Part shown: positions 40,713 through 51,722 of the stretch, in pieces
Numbering within the stretch: the stretch's first letter is position 1
Layout of the letters: every line of letters starts with the position of its first letter
DNA from: Nemertoderma westbladi
Taxonomy: Eukaryota; Xenacoelomorpha; Nemertodermatida; Nemertodermatidae
Assembly: GCA_032718475.1 (NCBI GenBank)
Contig: JAUCBJ010008883.1
Coordinates: forward strand, 1 to 60,830
Reading direction: 5' to 3'
Length of the DNA: 60,830 nt
The notes under the pieces: model-generated
Told to the model about the DNA's origin: nothing
What the model saw: the letters and a program-made list of their open reading frames with translations, nothing else
The model's database searches: none
Translations under genes and position numbers: made by a program

Positions 40713-43302
40713 AAAACTTGATAATATAAGATATGATATGGTGTTCACCAATTATAATTGTCACAGAGAACTGTTTGTAAAATAATCGGGGTTGCTATGC
40801 AACATGTCAACATCTTCAGTTCCTAGAGAACTTCCCGTACTGTAAACTACAGCATCACTATAAATGAGTTCAAAATTACATACAAATTAAACTTTCTTTC
40901 AACATTTGAATATTTACTATTCTTTAATCAAATCTACGTATGTAATAAATCAAAATATAATCCAAACACTTTTCTGACATAAAAATTAATTTTAGATCAA
41001 TTTACATATTCTTCAGAGCTTACAAATATAATTCTTCTCAATTCGGTTTAATCAAACATAAATTAAATAGAAACGAATAAAGCCACCCCACCACTGCGCA
41101 TTCTAGAGCGAATCTAGACCGCCTTCCGGTTTTGGGCAAAACCAGGATTCGTTGGGTTTCAGATAACAGTCGATAATTTACTACGGCCCATTTCCTTTCC
41201 TTGCGGGATTGGAGGTGCAAAATGCGCCTCGCCCAAAACCTGGCCCCAGATATTGTCGCGACGCGTCGGTCGCCCTCGTCGCTTCACATTCTGCGGCATC
41301 TTTGCTGCGCACGTTTCCATGGGTCCTTGTGGTCGCGGCAAAAGGTACCTTTTATATTTCTTCCTCGGTGACTTCCGACTCCTCTTCCATGCCATGGTGT
41401 ATCAACCGCAAGCGTCGGCAATGAAACAGGTTGTCGCGCCGTTTCGGAACGTTCTCGCAGGGGATCTAGGGAGGAAGCACCGCATCCATGCAAACTGCGC
41501 GCAGCATGCTGGCGGTCTTCCATCACTCGCATCTTCTCGCGAGGGGGTCTAACTTCAACTCCTGTCAGATTATTTCACAACTTCAGCGTTGGTCGGCAGA
41601 TTAGGTTCGACCCGAATACACAACCACTGAGCGCTATTGCGCGTTTATTAAAGGATTTAACTCAAATTAAATTACATTGGACCTATCTAGTAGAACGGAA
41701 GTACCCTCCCAAATATATATAACGCCTAAAATGAATGAAGGTGAAGCGGGTGTGTGATCAATAATGAAATATGACACAAACGATTTCGGAAAACTGGACG
41801 CTGTCAATGCACACGTGACGCGACACCAAACATCCAAAACTGATCGCACTATCGAGTAAACTATGTCTGTGGAACCCAATGGCAATTCGAGTTTTGCAAT
41901 ACGTGACTTTGATGTTATCGCTGTTACATTTTATCTCGTATTTATGTAATTTACTCCTTTTCACTTATTTCCTATTGGAAATTAAAAATTTTTCAATAAT
42001 ATTAAAAATTAAAAAAAATATATTTTCTCGATAAATAATTTAAAATAATTATTTTTGCCAAATCTGTAAGTATAATTCCAGAACTCGTAGAGCATACCGC
42101 CCCAATGTATGTTAAAAAACATACATTCTAATTCACTTTCGTCCAGTCCGACTGACATTTCTATCAGCCGGATAGACATAACCGGGCCGCAGGGTGGCCC
42201 GATGCTTCCCGGGTTCTGTTTTCGGTCCACCGATCACACCGGCACAGCTCGTCGAACGTGTAGCCAGATGGGCGGCTACTGTCAACTTACTGTGGCCTGA
42301 CTGTACATTGAGCCAACTCAAAGGTATAACAAAGAGTCAACCGGCACGTGGACCAGTCGATAGCGATTGAGCACCAAGGTCGCCCTTGGGCCTAACCCAC
42401 GGTCTTGTCCCACGTGGGCTTGCGCTACCCAACATTGGAATTTTGGCTCGTTTTCACCTGCCTCGCTGGCAGTATTGAAAATTAATACTGTCTGTAGCTC
42501 AAAAGCTACTGAACAAGTAACCACTTACCAGTCACTGTACACGTGTACTCAACAGATGTTCACAAATCAAGTACACAATGGTAAGCACAAAATCGAACAC
42601 ATACCATGCACACACAGAGACATAATCATGAAAGACAAAATCGGGGTCAAATCAGAGGGGACAAAATTGTATCGATGGATAAAAGAGTCGAGAGTACCTT
42701 ATTTTGCCGTCAGGGCAAAATAATTTTGTGTGCACAAAGTATGCTGGGGCGCAGTAGAGATATGGTCCTACTAATACCAGCAGCGTCTGGACCAACTGGC
42801 AAGGGTTCCCATACTCACTCGCAGTGGCCACACATACAATCACGTGTACTCACGTACCCACAGCAACAGAAAGCTCAAAGACCCGAACAAATCCCAAAGA
42901 CCAATCAGCTGAACATGGAGACAATAACATATAGTATCAAAAAAACGGAACAGCTGATGGCCAAAGGAACCCATCCAAGCCCCAAGCAAACTGCCACTGA
43001 TCGCCCACATACAAAACATAGTTCACGCCACATGAACCACAAATCACGCCATGCCACCACCCCTACTGTGTACAGGACTGGCAGTACGGCAACAGGCCAA
43101 CTAGACGGTACCACGGCACCATGTCGATTCATGGTTCGTTAGACACGAGGGCCTTCAGTGACTCCCTAGCACTATATAGACAATTTAACATGCCCCCAGA
43201 CCCTCACGAGTCCGCTGCCGCCTGCTTCCAGCACCCCTATAGAGACTTCACCTCTTTAGGTACTGGAATTATCTATGATGACATAAAACATGTACTTTAT
43301 TT
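40713..43302 (-). other. Unexplained 3' region of the BEL element
   Basis: It lies between the pol end and the 3' LTR. AT-rich flanks enclose a markedly G+C- and CpG-richer block (41,090-41,560). On the element's sense strand a frame at 41,159-41,395 is very basic and contains KRRGRPTRRD, an AT-hook-like core. Overlapping frames of similar size exist on both strands, so coding is uncertain. A 178-codon frame at 42,606-43,142 on the opposite strand is His/Thr-rich without recognised homology. No envelope-like features (signal peptide, membrane anchor) were seen. It may be captured host DNA or another nested element. Confidence 0.35.
41159..41395 (-). CDS. Basic AT-hook-like open frame (hypothetical)
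   Basis: A 78-codon frame, rich in Lys/Arg, with RRGRP near its middle. RGRP flanked by basic residues is the AT-hook core that binds the minor groove of AT-rich DNA. It begins at an ATG (MAWKRSRKSPRKKYKRYLL). It sits on the sense strand of the BEL element, ~1.9 kb downstream of pol, in the only CpG-rich block of the element. Another reading frame on the same strand (41,284-41,532) is also open. It could be a small accessory protein, the end of a captured host exon, or chance in G+C-rich DNA. Confidence 0.25.
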   Translation of the reverse strand: MAWKRSRKSPRKKYKRYLLPRPQGPMETCAAKMPQNVKRRGRPTRRDNIWGQVLGEAHFAPPIPQGKEMGRSKLSTVI

Positions 43303-43764
43303 TTATAAATCTTTATTTAGGTCTGTTATGATCTTCTTTTTATCCTTCTTCCTTTTAGGAATAATATACCTGCCATGATCATAACCTGACTCCTCCAGGA
43401 GAACTAGCTGCTGGACTGGTCTTTTCAGCAGGTCGTTTTTTATAGATTTTACTGACACGGTGCGTATGACACCATCCATAGATGGGTGTGTTTCTACTAC
43501 GACACCTGTCAGCCATTGACGTCTTTTTATGTCCCCATCTACTATTAGAACCATATCACCCCTCTTTAGATATTTACTTTGTTGTTGCCACTTTGTTCTT
43601 TCTGATAGAGTTGGTAAGTAATGTTGTATCCAATGGTCCCAAAATATATCAGAGAGATATTGATTTACTAACCAACTTTTACGACTGTATAAGTCGTTTT
43701 TCACTGGTATAGACACCGGCACTAATGGTGCAGGTGCTTGCATCAGAAGGTGATTTGGGGTCAA
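43303..43764 (-). pseudogene. BEL pol C-terminus, DUF5641-like
   Basis: The frame reads TPNHLLMQ at its start, then SDIFWDHWIQHYLPTL, KYLKRGDMVLIVDGD and QQLVLLEES. This is the chromatin-interaction-like barrel that ends BEL/Pao Pol: an FW-x-x-W-x-x-x-YLP motif followed by a GD-x-VLI strand. It is separated from the integrase frame by one frameshift near 43,835. The true pol stop is at 43,303. A Lys-rich tail (KRKKDKKKI) ends it. Confidence 0.85.
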
Positions 43765-43814
43765 TGCAACTATGTTATTGTCTTTGTCAGTAATAATAGT
43801 TAATGGTCTTGAAT

Positions 43815-45440
43815 TTAATATAGACTCGATTTCGGCAAATAGTGTGTAACCAATTCGTCATCGTTTAAATTTTTATTTGCTGGGACTGTTTTATACATGG
43901 CGAGTTTTATAGATCTAATCAGCCTTTCCCAGCTTCCACCTCGCCATGGACTATCGGCTGTATTGAAATGCCATGCGATTTTGTCTGGTAATAATTGTTT
44001 CGAGATTGCGGTGCTATCTATCTTGTTGATAGCGTTTGTGATTGCGTTATCAGCACCAACGAAATTGGTACCTAAATCCGAATAAAACGCCTTTACCAGG
44101 CCACGCCGAGCTATAAGTCGGCGTATGGCCAATAGCAATGAGTTTGTTGATAAGTCAGCAACTCGCTCTATATGTACGGCTCTGCAGGCCATGCATATAA
44201 ATATCAACCCCCATCTCTTTATTAAGGAGCGCGCTCGCTTAATTAATAATGGTCCAAAACAGTCTAGTCCGGTGTTAGTGAAGGGTGGTTGATGCGCCTC
44301 CACTCTAGCTGTCGGTAAGTTACTCATTTCCTGTGCTATCGGTCTGCGCTGCAATTTCTTGCAAGCGAAGCAATTTGATAGTACAGAAGTGAGTGCTTTG
44401 TTTGGTTTTATCAATACAAACCTTTGTCTCACATCAGCTAAAACATGCGATCGTCCTGCATGCTTCAGTCTAATGTGCGCGTCCAAAATAATGGCACGCT
44501 GCAATTCAACATTGTGTGGTATTATTATTGGGAATAAAAATCCCGTCGTAAAATTAGTAGCTTGAAGTCTAGAATTATGACAGATGAGTCCTTGGTGTAA
44601 CACAGGACTCCATCGCTTTAATGTCGATGACATAATTGATTTTCCGCTGGAGATCAAATTAAACTCCCCAGCGAAATGTATATGTTGAAAATGCGTCAAT
44701 ATTTTAAATTCGGCTTGATTTACCTCGTCTAAAGATAAACCGGGTCTCATTGTGACTCGTTCGTTTGAAGCCATGTGTTTTTTCTGAAGAACTCTGATAC
44801 AGCGCCTAATCCATGCCGCCTTGCGACATATGTCTAGCCAAGATGAATTTAACATCACTAGCTTGTCATAAACCGACCTCGATGTATCTAAAGGTGGTTT
44901 AATAACTTTGCGCTTTACACTAGGAACTGCAATTCGAGTTTCGGAATTTGTCAAAATTGGTTTGTCACTCAGCTGATATGAATTTGCCAAATTTTCATAT
45001 TTTGTCAATTTGATGGAATCTACTTTATTAGATAAATCTGGAGTCATGATCAGGACTGATTCAGGCTCCATTTTGTTCTCAGGATTGGTATTGCGTGAAC
45101 TGCGCAGAATTACCAGGGTAGACTGGCCGAGATCACGGTCTCCGCCGGGTCTAACTGGAAAATCCTGCTGTTCAGCAATATCAATGTCCGATGTTTTGTC
45201 CAGCAATTTATGTCCCAGATCTTTAATTTGTGACTCTGTAATATTTTTATTTATTTTAATCGGTTTGCGAACAGGTTTTCTAGGTTTTACAACCTTATCA
45301 GCCTTGGCCTTTGATTTTGTAACCCTTTCTACCTTTATTTCTGCCTCCTTGGGCAAACTCCCTATGTTACAGTCAAATATTGCTGGCCAATGTTCCCTTG
45401 CTTTACGCAGAAAGTCCGGGCCATGGAACCAGAAGTCTGT
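43815..45440 (-). pseudogene. BEL integrase (with end of RNase H linker)
   Basis: The 513-codon frame 43,815-45,356 can be read upstream to ~45,440. A Lys-rich linker comes first. The zinc-binding HHCC follows (HIRLKHAG, then NCFACKKLQ, ~residues 290-335). The three catalytic acidic residues come next: Asp in TGLDCFGPLL, Asp in YSDLGTNF and Glu in GGSWERLIRS. All three acids are intact. The SDLG wording replaces the commoner SDNG. Integrase joins the cDNA to the target with a 5 bp stagger, matching the ATATT duplication. Frameshifts near 45,440 and 43,835 cut it from RT and from the C-terminal domain. Confidence 0.9.
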
Positions 45441-47058
45441 TTGTTCAGGGCCGCAAAGTCTTTGGGCATCATCCCGCGTGAAGCTTTGTCCGCGGGGTTT
45501 TGCTTACCTGGACAATGTCTCCAGTCGTCTTTAGTTGATGAGTCCAGTATCTCCGCCCTTCGGTTGGCTATGAATATCTTGAATTGAACCTGGTCACGTT
45601 TAATGTACATGAGTACCAACGTTGAATCTGTCCAATAGAAAGGGTCCAAGTTGGTCTCTAATTCTTTCTTAATGGCCCTTGCCACACCTACTGCAATGGT
45701 AGCAGCTTGTAGTTCACTACGATGGATGTCCATACGTTTCACAGGCACAGTCTTCGCCCTTGAAGTCACAAATGACGTTTCAAACACCATCTCACTTACC
45801 TTGCGTCGCAAGTAGATTACGATTCCTAGCCCCTTCTCACTAGCGTCGCTAAAGCAATGAAGCTCCAGCGCCGTGGGAAACACAGCTTGGCTAGAGAAGT
45901 AGACCCTAGGGATTTCTAGTGTAGTCAATATTGGGAGTTGTTCTTCCCATTGTTTCCATAGTTGTGAGGTGTCATCACTGATTGGTTCATCCCAACCAGT
46001 GCCTTTTATCCAAATGTCACGTAAGTACTGCCGGGCTAACAGTATCACTGGACCAATGTAAAAGTCCCTTTGGACAGTACTGATGACGTCATCGTCCCAA
46101 TGGTCACGTTGTTGGATGGCGGTCTGTTTGAGTACATGAAGGGCACAGTTTGGACTGTCCCATCCACCAAACACTCGTCTAGGCATCTGGTAGACCACAG
46201 GATCTCCAGATAAGTCCTCTGTGGGATACCATAAGAATCTTAAACTGTCCTGGTCCTCCTTCAGCGCAAACACCTGGTGGAACATAGCTTCCACATCACA
46301 AGTGAAAGCTATATTGAACTGTCGGAACCTCAAGAGGATCCCAACAAGATTATTGTTTAAATTGGGTCCATCCATGAGTTTGCTATTCAGTGACATTCCT
46401 AAGTATGGTTCCCTGCAGTCATTGACTACTCTAACCTTACCTGGCTTATCCGGATGTACCACATAGTGGTGTGGTAGGTAGTATGTCTGCGGTGTCTCAA
46501 TTTCAGGATGGTCCATCTTGATAGCATACCCTTTGTCCAGATAGTTATTGATTTGAGCGCGATATTGTTTATGAATCTCGTCATCTTGTAGAAGACGCTT
46601 TCGCACAGCCAACATTCTCTTCAGTGCAAGTGGGTAGTTGTTCTTTAACTTCGGCGGTTCTTCTCGCCAAAGCATCCCCACCTCAAAGTGACCATTCTCC
46701 AATCGCTTGGTTGTCCGATCCATAATTGCAATGGCTCGCTGTTCATCCGCTGATAAAGCTTTATCATAGCTGTTTGGTTCGGCTGCGTCTTGATCTAACC
46801 ACTGCATTACCTTATCATTCATTCGGCGCTCCTCATCAATGATGTCGTAGACTAGTTGTTTATTGGCCTCCAATGAGTCCGGATTGCGAAAGACTTCTAT
46901 CACTTGTGTCTTGGTTAACGCTGTAAAGTTGTTACAAAAGAATGTAACAGCTTCTTTATCTTTGCTGTTCTCATCAGGATCAAATATAACTTGATGAATT
47001 TTTCCGACTGACTCCTCTTCATCTCCCTTTGCATCCTCAATAATGACAGGGTATTGCC
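45362..47058 (-). pseudogene. BEL reverse transcriptase/RNase H with internal deletion
   Basis: The 45,362-46,903 frame opens at GTG but reading continues without a stop to ~47,058, where LINE A copy 4 cuts in. RT start: PLALKRMLAVRKRLL, then VRVVNDCREPY. Motif A is present with its Asp (FTCDVEAMFHQV), as is VFGGWDSPNCALHVL (motif B region). Just after STVQRDFY, where the second catalytic Asp-Asp box should follow, the sequence jumps to IGPVILLARQYLRDIWI and GTGWDEPI. About 200 residues including that box are missing, without loss of frame. RNase H follows (LHCFSDASEKGLG, FYWTDSTLVLMYIK, NPADKASRG). This RT cannot be catalytic. Confidence 0.9.
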
Positions 47059-48664
47059 TGATAACTTTATAGAAGTAAAGGTGTCTGAGTCTGTACTCCC
47101 AGATATTCCCATTGGCGATATCTCCTTTGCAGAAGTGAAGGCTGCTGCAAAGAGCATTAAGACCAATCGTGCCAGTGGAGTAGATGGTGTTCCCCCTGAG
47201 GTCTTTAAAATACCTGAGTGTTTAAAGCTCATCTATCCCATCATAGTAGACATGTACCGTACAACAAGAGTCCCACAAGAAATGAAAACAAATAAGTTGG
47301 TGCCAGTTCCCAAGAAGGGCAACCTAACACTCTATGGTTCTTTTCAGGGAATCTCATTGATCTCGATTGCTGCAAAGCTATACAATAGGATTCTATTAAA
47401 TCGCATCAGGGATCCCATTGAGAGACTGCTCCGTGGAAATCAGAATGGGTTCCGTAAAGGTCGTGGGACCATGGAGCCCATTTTGGCACTTAGAAGGATA
47501 ATTGAAGAATTATCAAAAAAGAAAGACAGGCATCTGGCTGTTATCTTTGTTGACTTCTTCAAGGCCTTTGATTCAGTCTCTCGCTCACGTATGTTCAGCA
47601 TACTTTCATTATATGGGATTCCTGATGAAATTATTGCAGCAATCAGATCAGTATACGATGGTTCGACAACATTTGTGTCTACTGTTGACGGTGACACAGA
47701 ACCATTTGAAGTGTTATGGGGCGTCCTCCAAGGAGACACACTTGCACCATTCTTGTTCATTATTGTGGTTGACTATGTTCTACGCATGTCCTTAGATCAT
47801 CATAATGATGATGGGGTGATGATAACTCCACCTACTGGCTCCAGAAGTCGAGGAAATCCTGCCAAGTACCTAACTGATCTAGACTTTGCTGATGACTTAG
47901 GAGTACTCTCAGAATCATTAGAGGGAGCCCAACGGCTCCTCAGCTCATTAAAACATGCTGCTTCTAGTGTTGGTCTTTTTATTAACTCCAGAAAGACCAA
48001 AATTCTGACAGTTAACTTTGAAAGTCCTCAGCAAGTCTCTGATCGGATGAGCATAAGCTCAAAGGATGGTATGCTTGAGCATGTGGACGACTTCTGTTAC
48101 CTGGGATCATGGATCCGGAAGTCAGGTGAGGACCTTCGAATACGTAAGGGAAAGGCATGGGCAGCCTTGAATAGGCTTTCCAGGATTTGGAAGTCACCGA
48201 GAATTAATCGGAAACTTAAGGTCCGATTATTTAGAGCAGCAGTAGTTCCAGTACTCCTCTATGGGAGTCCATGCTGGGCTCTAACTGCTGAGGACACCAA
48301 ATCTCTGGATGGCACATTCACAAGAATGCTACGCCGGGTTCATTGTGTCAAGTACAATGCACACATCTCCAACCAGACACTATATAACATTGGAGGTGTC
48401 TCATTGGTTCCCCCAAGCTTGACACTAGAACAAAATCGCCTCCGCTTTGCAGGACATTGCTTTCGCCGTGAGGACCAGCCAGTGCATAATCTTGTACTTT
48501 GGCAGCCTCATGGAGTGAATAAGCATGGTGGACAGCCCATGACTTTCTTGAGACGCATCTTAAAGGACACTGGCCTTAAAGATGCGGATGATCTAGAAAA
48601 TGTCATGGGTGATAGGGAGTTGTGGCGGTGCAATTTTGTTGACAAGCCGGCACAGCATTCTTAA
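47054..48664 (+). CDS. LINE family A reverse transcriptase (N-truncated, uninterrupted)
   Basis: 536 uninterrupted codons. The first codon is a TTG at the truncation point, so no authentic start is present. Order: linker (DNFIEVKVSESVLPDIPIGD), then TNRASGVDGVPPEVFK, VPVPKKGNLTLYGSF and NGFRKGRGTMEPILAL. FVDFFKAFDSVSR is motif A with the catalytic Asp, and GVLQGDTLAPFLFIIVVDY is motif B. DLDFADDLGVLSES is motif C, FADD. INSRKTKILTV and FCYLGSWIRKSGEDL follow, then the C-terminal region LRFAGHCFRREDQPVHNLVL. All RT catalytic acids are intact. The upstream endonuclease is missing. The absence of stops and near identity to copies 1-3 indicate a young family. Confidence 0.92.
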   Translation: MPDNFIEVKVSESVLPDIPIGDISFAEVKAAAKSIKTNRASGVDGVPPEVFKIPECLKLIYPIIVDMYRTTRVPQEMKTNKLVPVPKKGNLTLYGSFQGISLISIAAKLYNRILLNRIRDPIERLLRGNQNGFRKGRGTMEPILALRRIIEELSKKKDRHLAVIFVDFFKAFDSVSRSRMFSILSLYGIPDEIIAAIRSVYDGSTTFVSTVDGDTEPFEVLWGVLQGDTLAPFLFIIVVDYVLRMSLDHHNDDGVMITPPTGSRSRGNPAKYLTDLDFADDLGVLSESLEGAQRLLSSLKHAASSVGLFINSRKTKILTVNFESPQQVSDRMSISSKDGMLEHVDDFCYLGSWIRKSGEDLRIRKGKAWAALNRLSRIWKSPRINRKLKVRLFRAAVVPVLLYGSPCWALTAEDTKSLDGTFTRMLRRVHCVKYNAHISNQTLYNIGGVSLVPPSLTLEQNRLRFAGHCFRREDQPVHNLVLWQPHGVNKHGGQPMTFLRRILKDTGLKDADDLENVMGDRELWRCNFVDKPAQHS

Positions 48665-48714
48665 AAATGCAGCTGCAATGCAGCATGCCGATCCTAGTAG
48701 TAGTAGTAGACATT
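47054..48714 (+). mobile_element. LINE family A, copy 4 (longest, inside BEL pol)
   Basis: The longest family A copy in the window, antisense to the BEL element. It starts at ~47,054-47,062 in the linker before the RT and ends in GCCGATCCTAGTAGTAGTAG at ~48,714. The 5' truncation point is uncertain because no longer copy is available. I could not find a clear target duplication, and BEL sequence between protease and RT may have been lost at insertion. Confidence 0.9.
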
Positions 48715-48724
48715 ACGCATTTTT

Positions 48725-49671
48725 CTAAGTCGTCGTCAAAAGGGAAAGGGTTGTCGGAATGAATAGGAAGGACTTCACTAGCGACCTTGCATGTGAATCG
48801 GCAGCAAATTTTGTTCTATGTCTGACAATGGTTAACATGACATATTTAACAGTGACATCTCTGCGACCATGTAACGATCCTACATTCATTGTGGAGGACT
48901 CTAGTCGATCTACATCCACAACGCTAGCTATTTCCTCATCTACATAGCTTTGATTTGAAGCATGGTCTAATAAACAATAAATGCGTTTCGAGCCGCACTT
49001 ACCTTGGATCTTAATAGGTATTACGCTAAATGATGCTGACTGTGTCCGTGTAAGCAGGGTAGTGCTGGGTTCTGAATCGCAATCGGTCCTACCATATTCC
49101 GACTCTGAGGTCTCACCACTATAATCCTCTTCACTTGATCCAGACTGATAATTATCGTCGGTATGGCTAGTCTGGGCGAAAGTTACCTGGAGCTTCCTGG
49201 TTTCATTTGGTCGAACTACCTTGGTCGGGTGGTCCTTCAAGTATTTCTTAGTTGGAGTGTGTTGAGGCGTGTGCAGCAACCTATGGTGTAACCTGCCGCA
49301 ATCAGCACATACATTACTTACATTAGTGGCAGTGCAGGCTCTGCGCTTATGGCCTACTGCCAAGCATTTCCAACAAGCATCTAAAGATCTAATAACTAGA
49401 CGGCGCTTGTCCACGTCTAGCTTAGAAAATAGGTTACAACTCGCCAGTCTATGGTCATTAGACCTTTGAGTTAATTGGTGACAATATTGGCACCCTTTAA
49501 AATCCTCAGGCAACTGTTGTATCTTAATTGCCTTCGGACCAATGGGTGATGCTACTTTACTAGTTTTGGCGCTATTTCCAAAACTGCCTCCTGTACTAAC
49601 TACCTTCTTTTCAGATAAAGTATTATAGGTTGTATTATAATCCCCTTCACTAACCATTGTTCGATATTTAA
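48725..49671 (-). pseudogene. BEL Gag zinc knuckles and protease
   Basis: The 48,725-49,873 frame begins inside the MITE. Element coding starts at the TTAA (49,668-49,671). Three Cys/His clusters follow: CQYCHQLTQRSNDHRLASC, CWKCLAVGHKRRAC and CADCGRLHHRLLH, the usual BEL/Pao nucleocapsid layout. Next comes an acidic Ser-rich linker (SGSSEEDYSGETSESEYG) and a retropepsin-like segment (SVIPIKIQGKCGSKRIYCLL then DHASNQSYVDEEI). The active-site turn reads D-H-A-S instead of the commoner D-S/T-G or D-x-G-S, a possible lesion. The frame stops at 48,725, ~10 bases before LINE A copy 4, in a different phase from what follows. Confidence 0.85.
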
Positions 49672-51279
49672 GGGGGGGGGTACACCCCCCTATGGACCTT
49701 TTTTGCAAATGGCTATAATTTCTGCTTGTGTGTAATTTTGTATATTTTATACCTTTCGGGGGATTAACATATGACCAAAGATTGGGTTCAAAAAAAAAAT
49801 TTTCAAATTTGCGTCGCCCTCTAGCGGCCACCAGCGAAATTGTTAATTTCACTAAAAACACTACTAGTCTCACAATTTTAGGCGAAAATTTTCGAAACTT
49901 GGTTTTTCTGAATCAGCATCCTCGGCTCCACAAAACTTATCGGTTACATTTTTTATTTAGGTCTTAAATATTTTTTAAATATTATTAACTAATATTAATT
50001 ATTACTTAATAGATATTAACTAATTTCAAGAAATTAATATGGCACAATTCAAAATTCTAACCGATAACTTTTGATCAAAACCCGAAAAGAAATCAAACAA
50101 AAAAAAAATTTCGAAAATTGGTTAAGAAATGGCTGAGTAGTAGTATTTTGAATGTGAAAAATACAATTCCGAGATAAACGCATTTAAAGTTTAAGAACAA
50201 TATATTTCAAATGTTCCCGCTATTTTCAGTACTGGTATCTCCTTTTCTTTTCCCATTGGTTATCCCCTATCCATATTTTGTGATTTCTCAATGGATTTCA
50301 TGAAATTTGGTTCAAAAAAACCCCTACCCACTTTTAACAACCTGTTAAAATAATTTTAGAGTGCTTGCCAAAAAACACTTCGCGCAGCACGTGAACAAAT
50401 TACATTTTGGCGTATTGATTTAATCGCATACTATTTCGTCATTTAGTAATAAATAGTCATGGAATAATGAGATAACCTTAAGAAACATTCAAAATTATAT
50501 AAAAATTTCCACATAATTTTATAATAAGCCTTTACACAGAACATTAAGCTTTGCGCAGCACGTGAAACCTTCGCGCAGCACGTGAGACATTTGCGCAGCA
50601 GGTGAAGGTTTCACGTAGCACTTAAATTTTTCATAAAGCACGTTAATTAATCGAGCACCTCGAAAAGCTTTTTGATCAGAATGAGAAGCCTTCACGCGGC
50701 ACATGAAAAGTTCATGCTGCACATGAAGACTTCGCGCAGCACGTGAATTATTCTCAGAGCCAGCGGAATTTAAAAAAAATAAGTTCATGGTTGTTTCCCA
50801 GAATAATTATTACTAGCTATTGTTATATGATGGTTCACATTTGTTATTATTAGTAGACAACTAGTCCATTAGACAACTGTTAAATATGTAATACAAAACT
50901 CACAAATATCTATTAAATATATATTAATTAAAATTTGACGGACATGTTGACAGACAGACAGACATACAAACAGACAGTCAAACTGAGAGACAGACTGAGA
51001 TACAGACATAGTGATTAGATAATTCCAAATATTAAAACAGACATCGACATTAAGAAAAATCCTAACAGTAAACATTTCAGATTGCTTATTTTATGTCCTT
51101 TTTAATATTTCGATGGACAGACAGACAGACATACAGACGGAAAACCAGCCATTACTCGAGAAGTAAAAGAGATCTCGCTAAGCCGTTTCCACATTTGAAA
51201 TCCGCATTAAATTCTACTCTAGATGAAATAAAAAAATGAAAAATGAAAATTTTGACCTGAGGGGGGGTGTACCCCCCCC
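49672..51279. mobile_element. TTAA MITE with GC-palindromic tips, copy 2 (1,608 bp)
   Basis: TTAA at 49,668-49,671 and 51,280-51,283. The tips read GGGGGGGGGGTACACCCCCC (left) and GGGGGGGTGTACCCCCCCC (right). The sequences next to the tips (ATGGACCTTTTTTGCAAATG left; CTCGAGAAGTAAAAGAGATC ... GAAAATTTTGACCTGAG right) match copy 1 at 22,315-23,192. The extra ~730 bp relative to copy 1 includes a GACA-rich microsatellite and a cluster of CACGTG-bearing motifs. It lies in the BEL Gag frame. With one TTAA removed the flanking coding frames are in phase. Confidence 0.9.
50385..50755. repeat. GCGCAGCACGTGAA motif cluster inside MITE copy 2
   Basis: At least four close copies of GCGCAGCACGTGAA (near 50,390, 50,555, 50,571 and 50,737), several degenerate ones (for example GCGCAGCAGGTGAAG near 50,593, and GCACATGAA forms) and one inverted (TTTCACGTAGCAC). 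CACGTG is the palindromic E-box core. Origin unknown. Confidence 0.7.
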
Positions 51280-51722
51280 TTAAGGGATTGTTTTTTGTTA
51301 TAACCCAAATATTCCTCAGAATAATTAGATCGCAAGTCAGCTTCACCTTCTGCTGAGATGACGTCATAGATATGTTTGATGGACAGGGGTTCTCCCCTGG
51401 CTTCTACACGCCGTTCTATCCCTCTTACCTTACGCCTATGTCGCACATCTAGTCGTCCCATTAAGGCTGTTAGAATGTCGGGTCTAGCGCCATAATGTTC
51501 ACAACCATAAACCGGTAAGATATTCATAGCCGATTTAATAGCATCAGCTAGTTTTACTAACTTTATGGGTGTAGTACATAAGCCCCCCTTTGTCAATTCA
51601 TCTACCACTGACCTGGCCATTTTGACATCTCCACCATAGGTGGTTACTAACCTGTCATAAGCCATCTGAAATGCATTATCATCTCCCATGAAAGTACTAA
51701 CCAGTTCCTTTGGTTCTCCCCG
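51280..51722 (-). pseudogene. BEL Gag C-terminal half (DUF1759-like)
   Basis: Continues, in the same frame, after a single TAA at 51,723-51,725. It reads GEPKELVSTFMGDDNAFQMA, RLVTTYGGDVKMARSVVDEL and SIKHIYDVISAEGEADLRSN. This is the alpha-helical capsid-like region (DUF1759) of BEL/Pao and related retrotransposons. It runs to the TTAA where the MITE interrupts it; the zinc knuckles follow on the other side. The stop is the only in-frame lesion between the two Gag halves, so it is either a recent nonsense mutation or, less likely, a programmed readthrough site. Confidence 0.8.

Noticed and set aside
42606-43142. 178-codon plus-strand frame in the BEL 3' region
   Set aside because: Low-complexity His/Thr/Gln composition, overlapped by other open frames on both strands, no recognisable domain; kept only as a remark.
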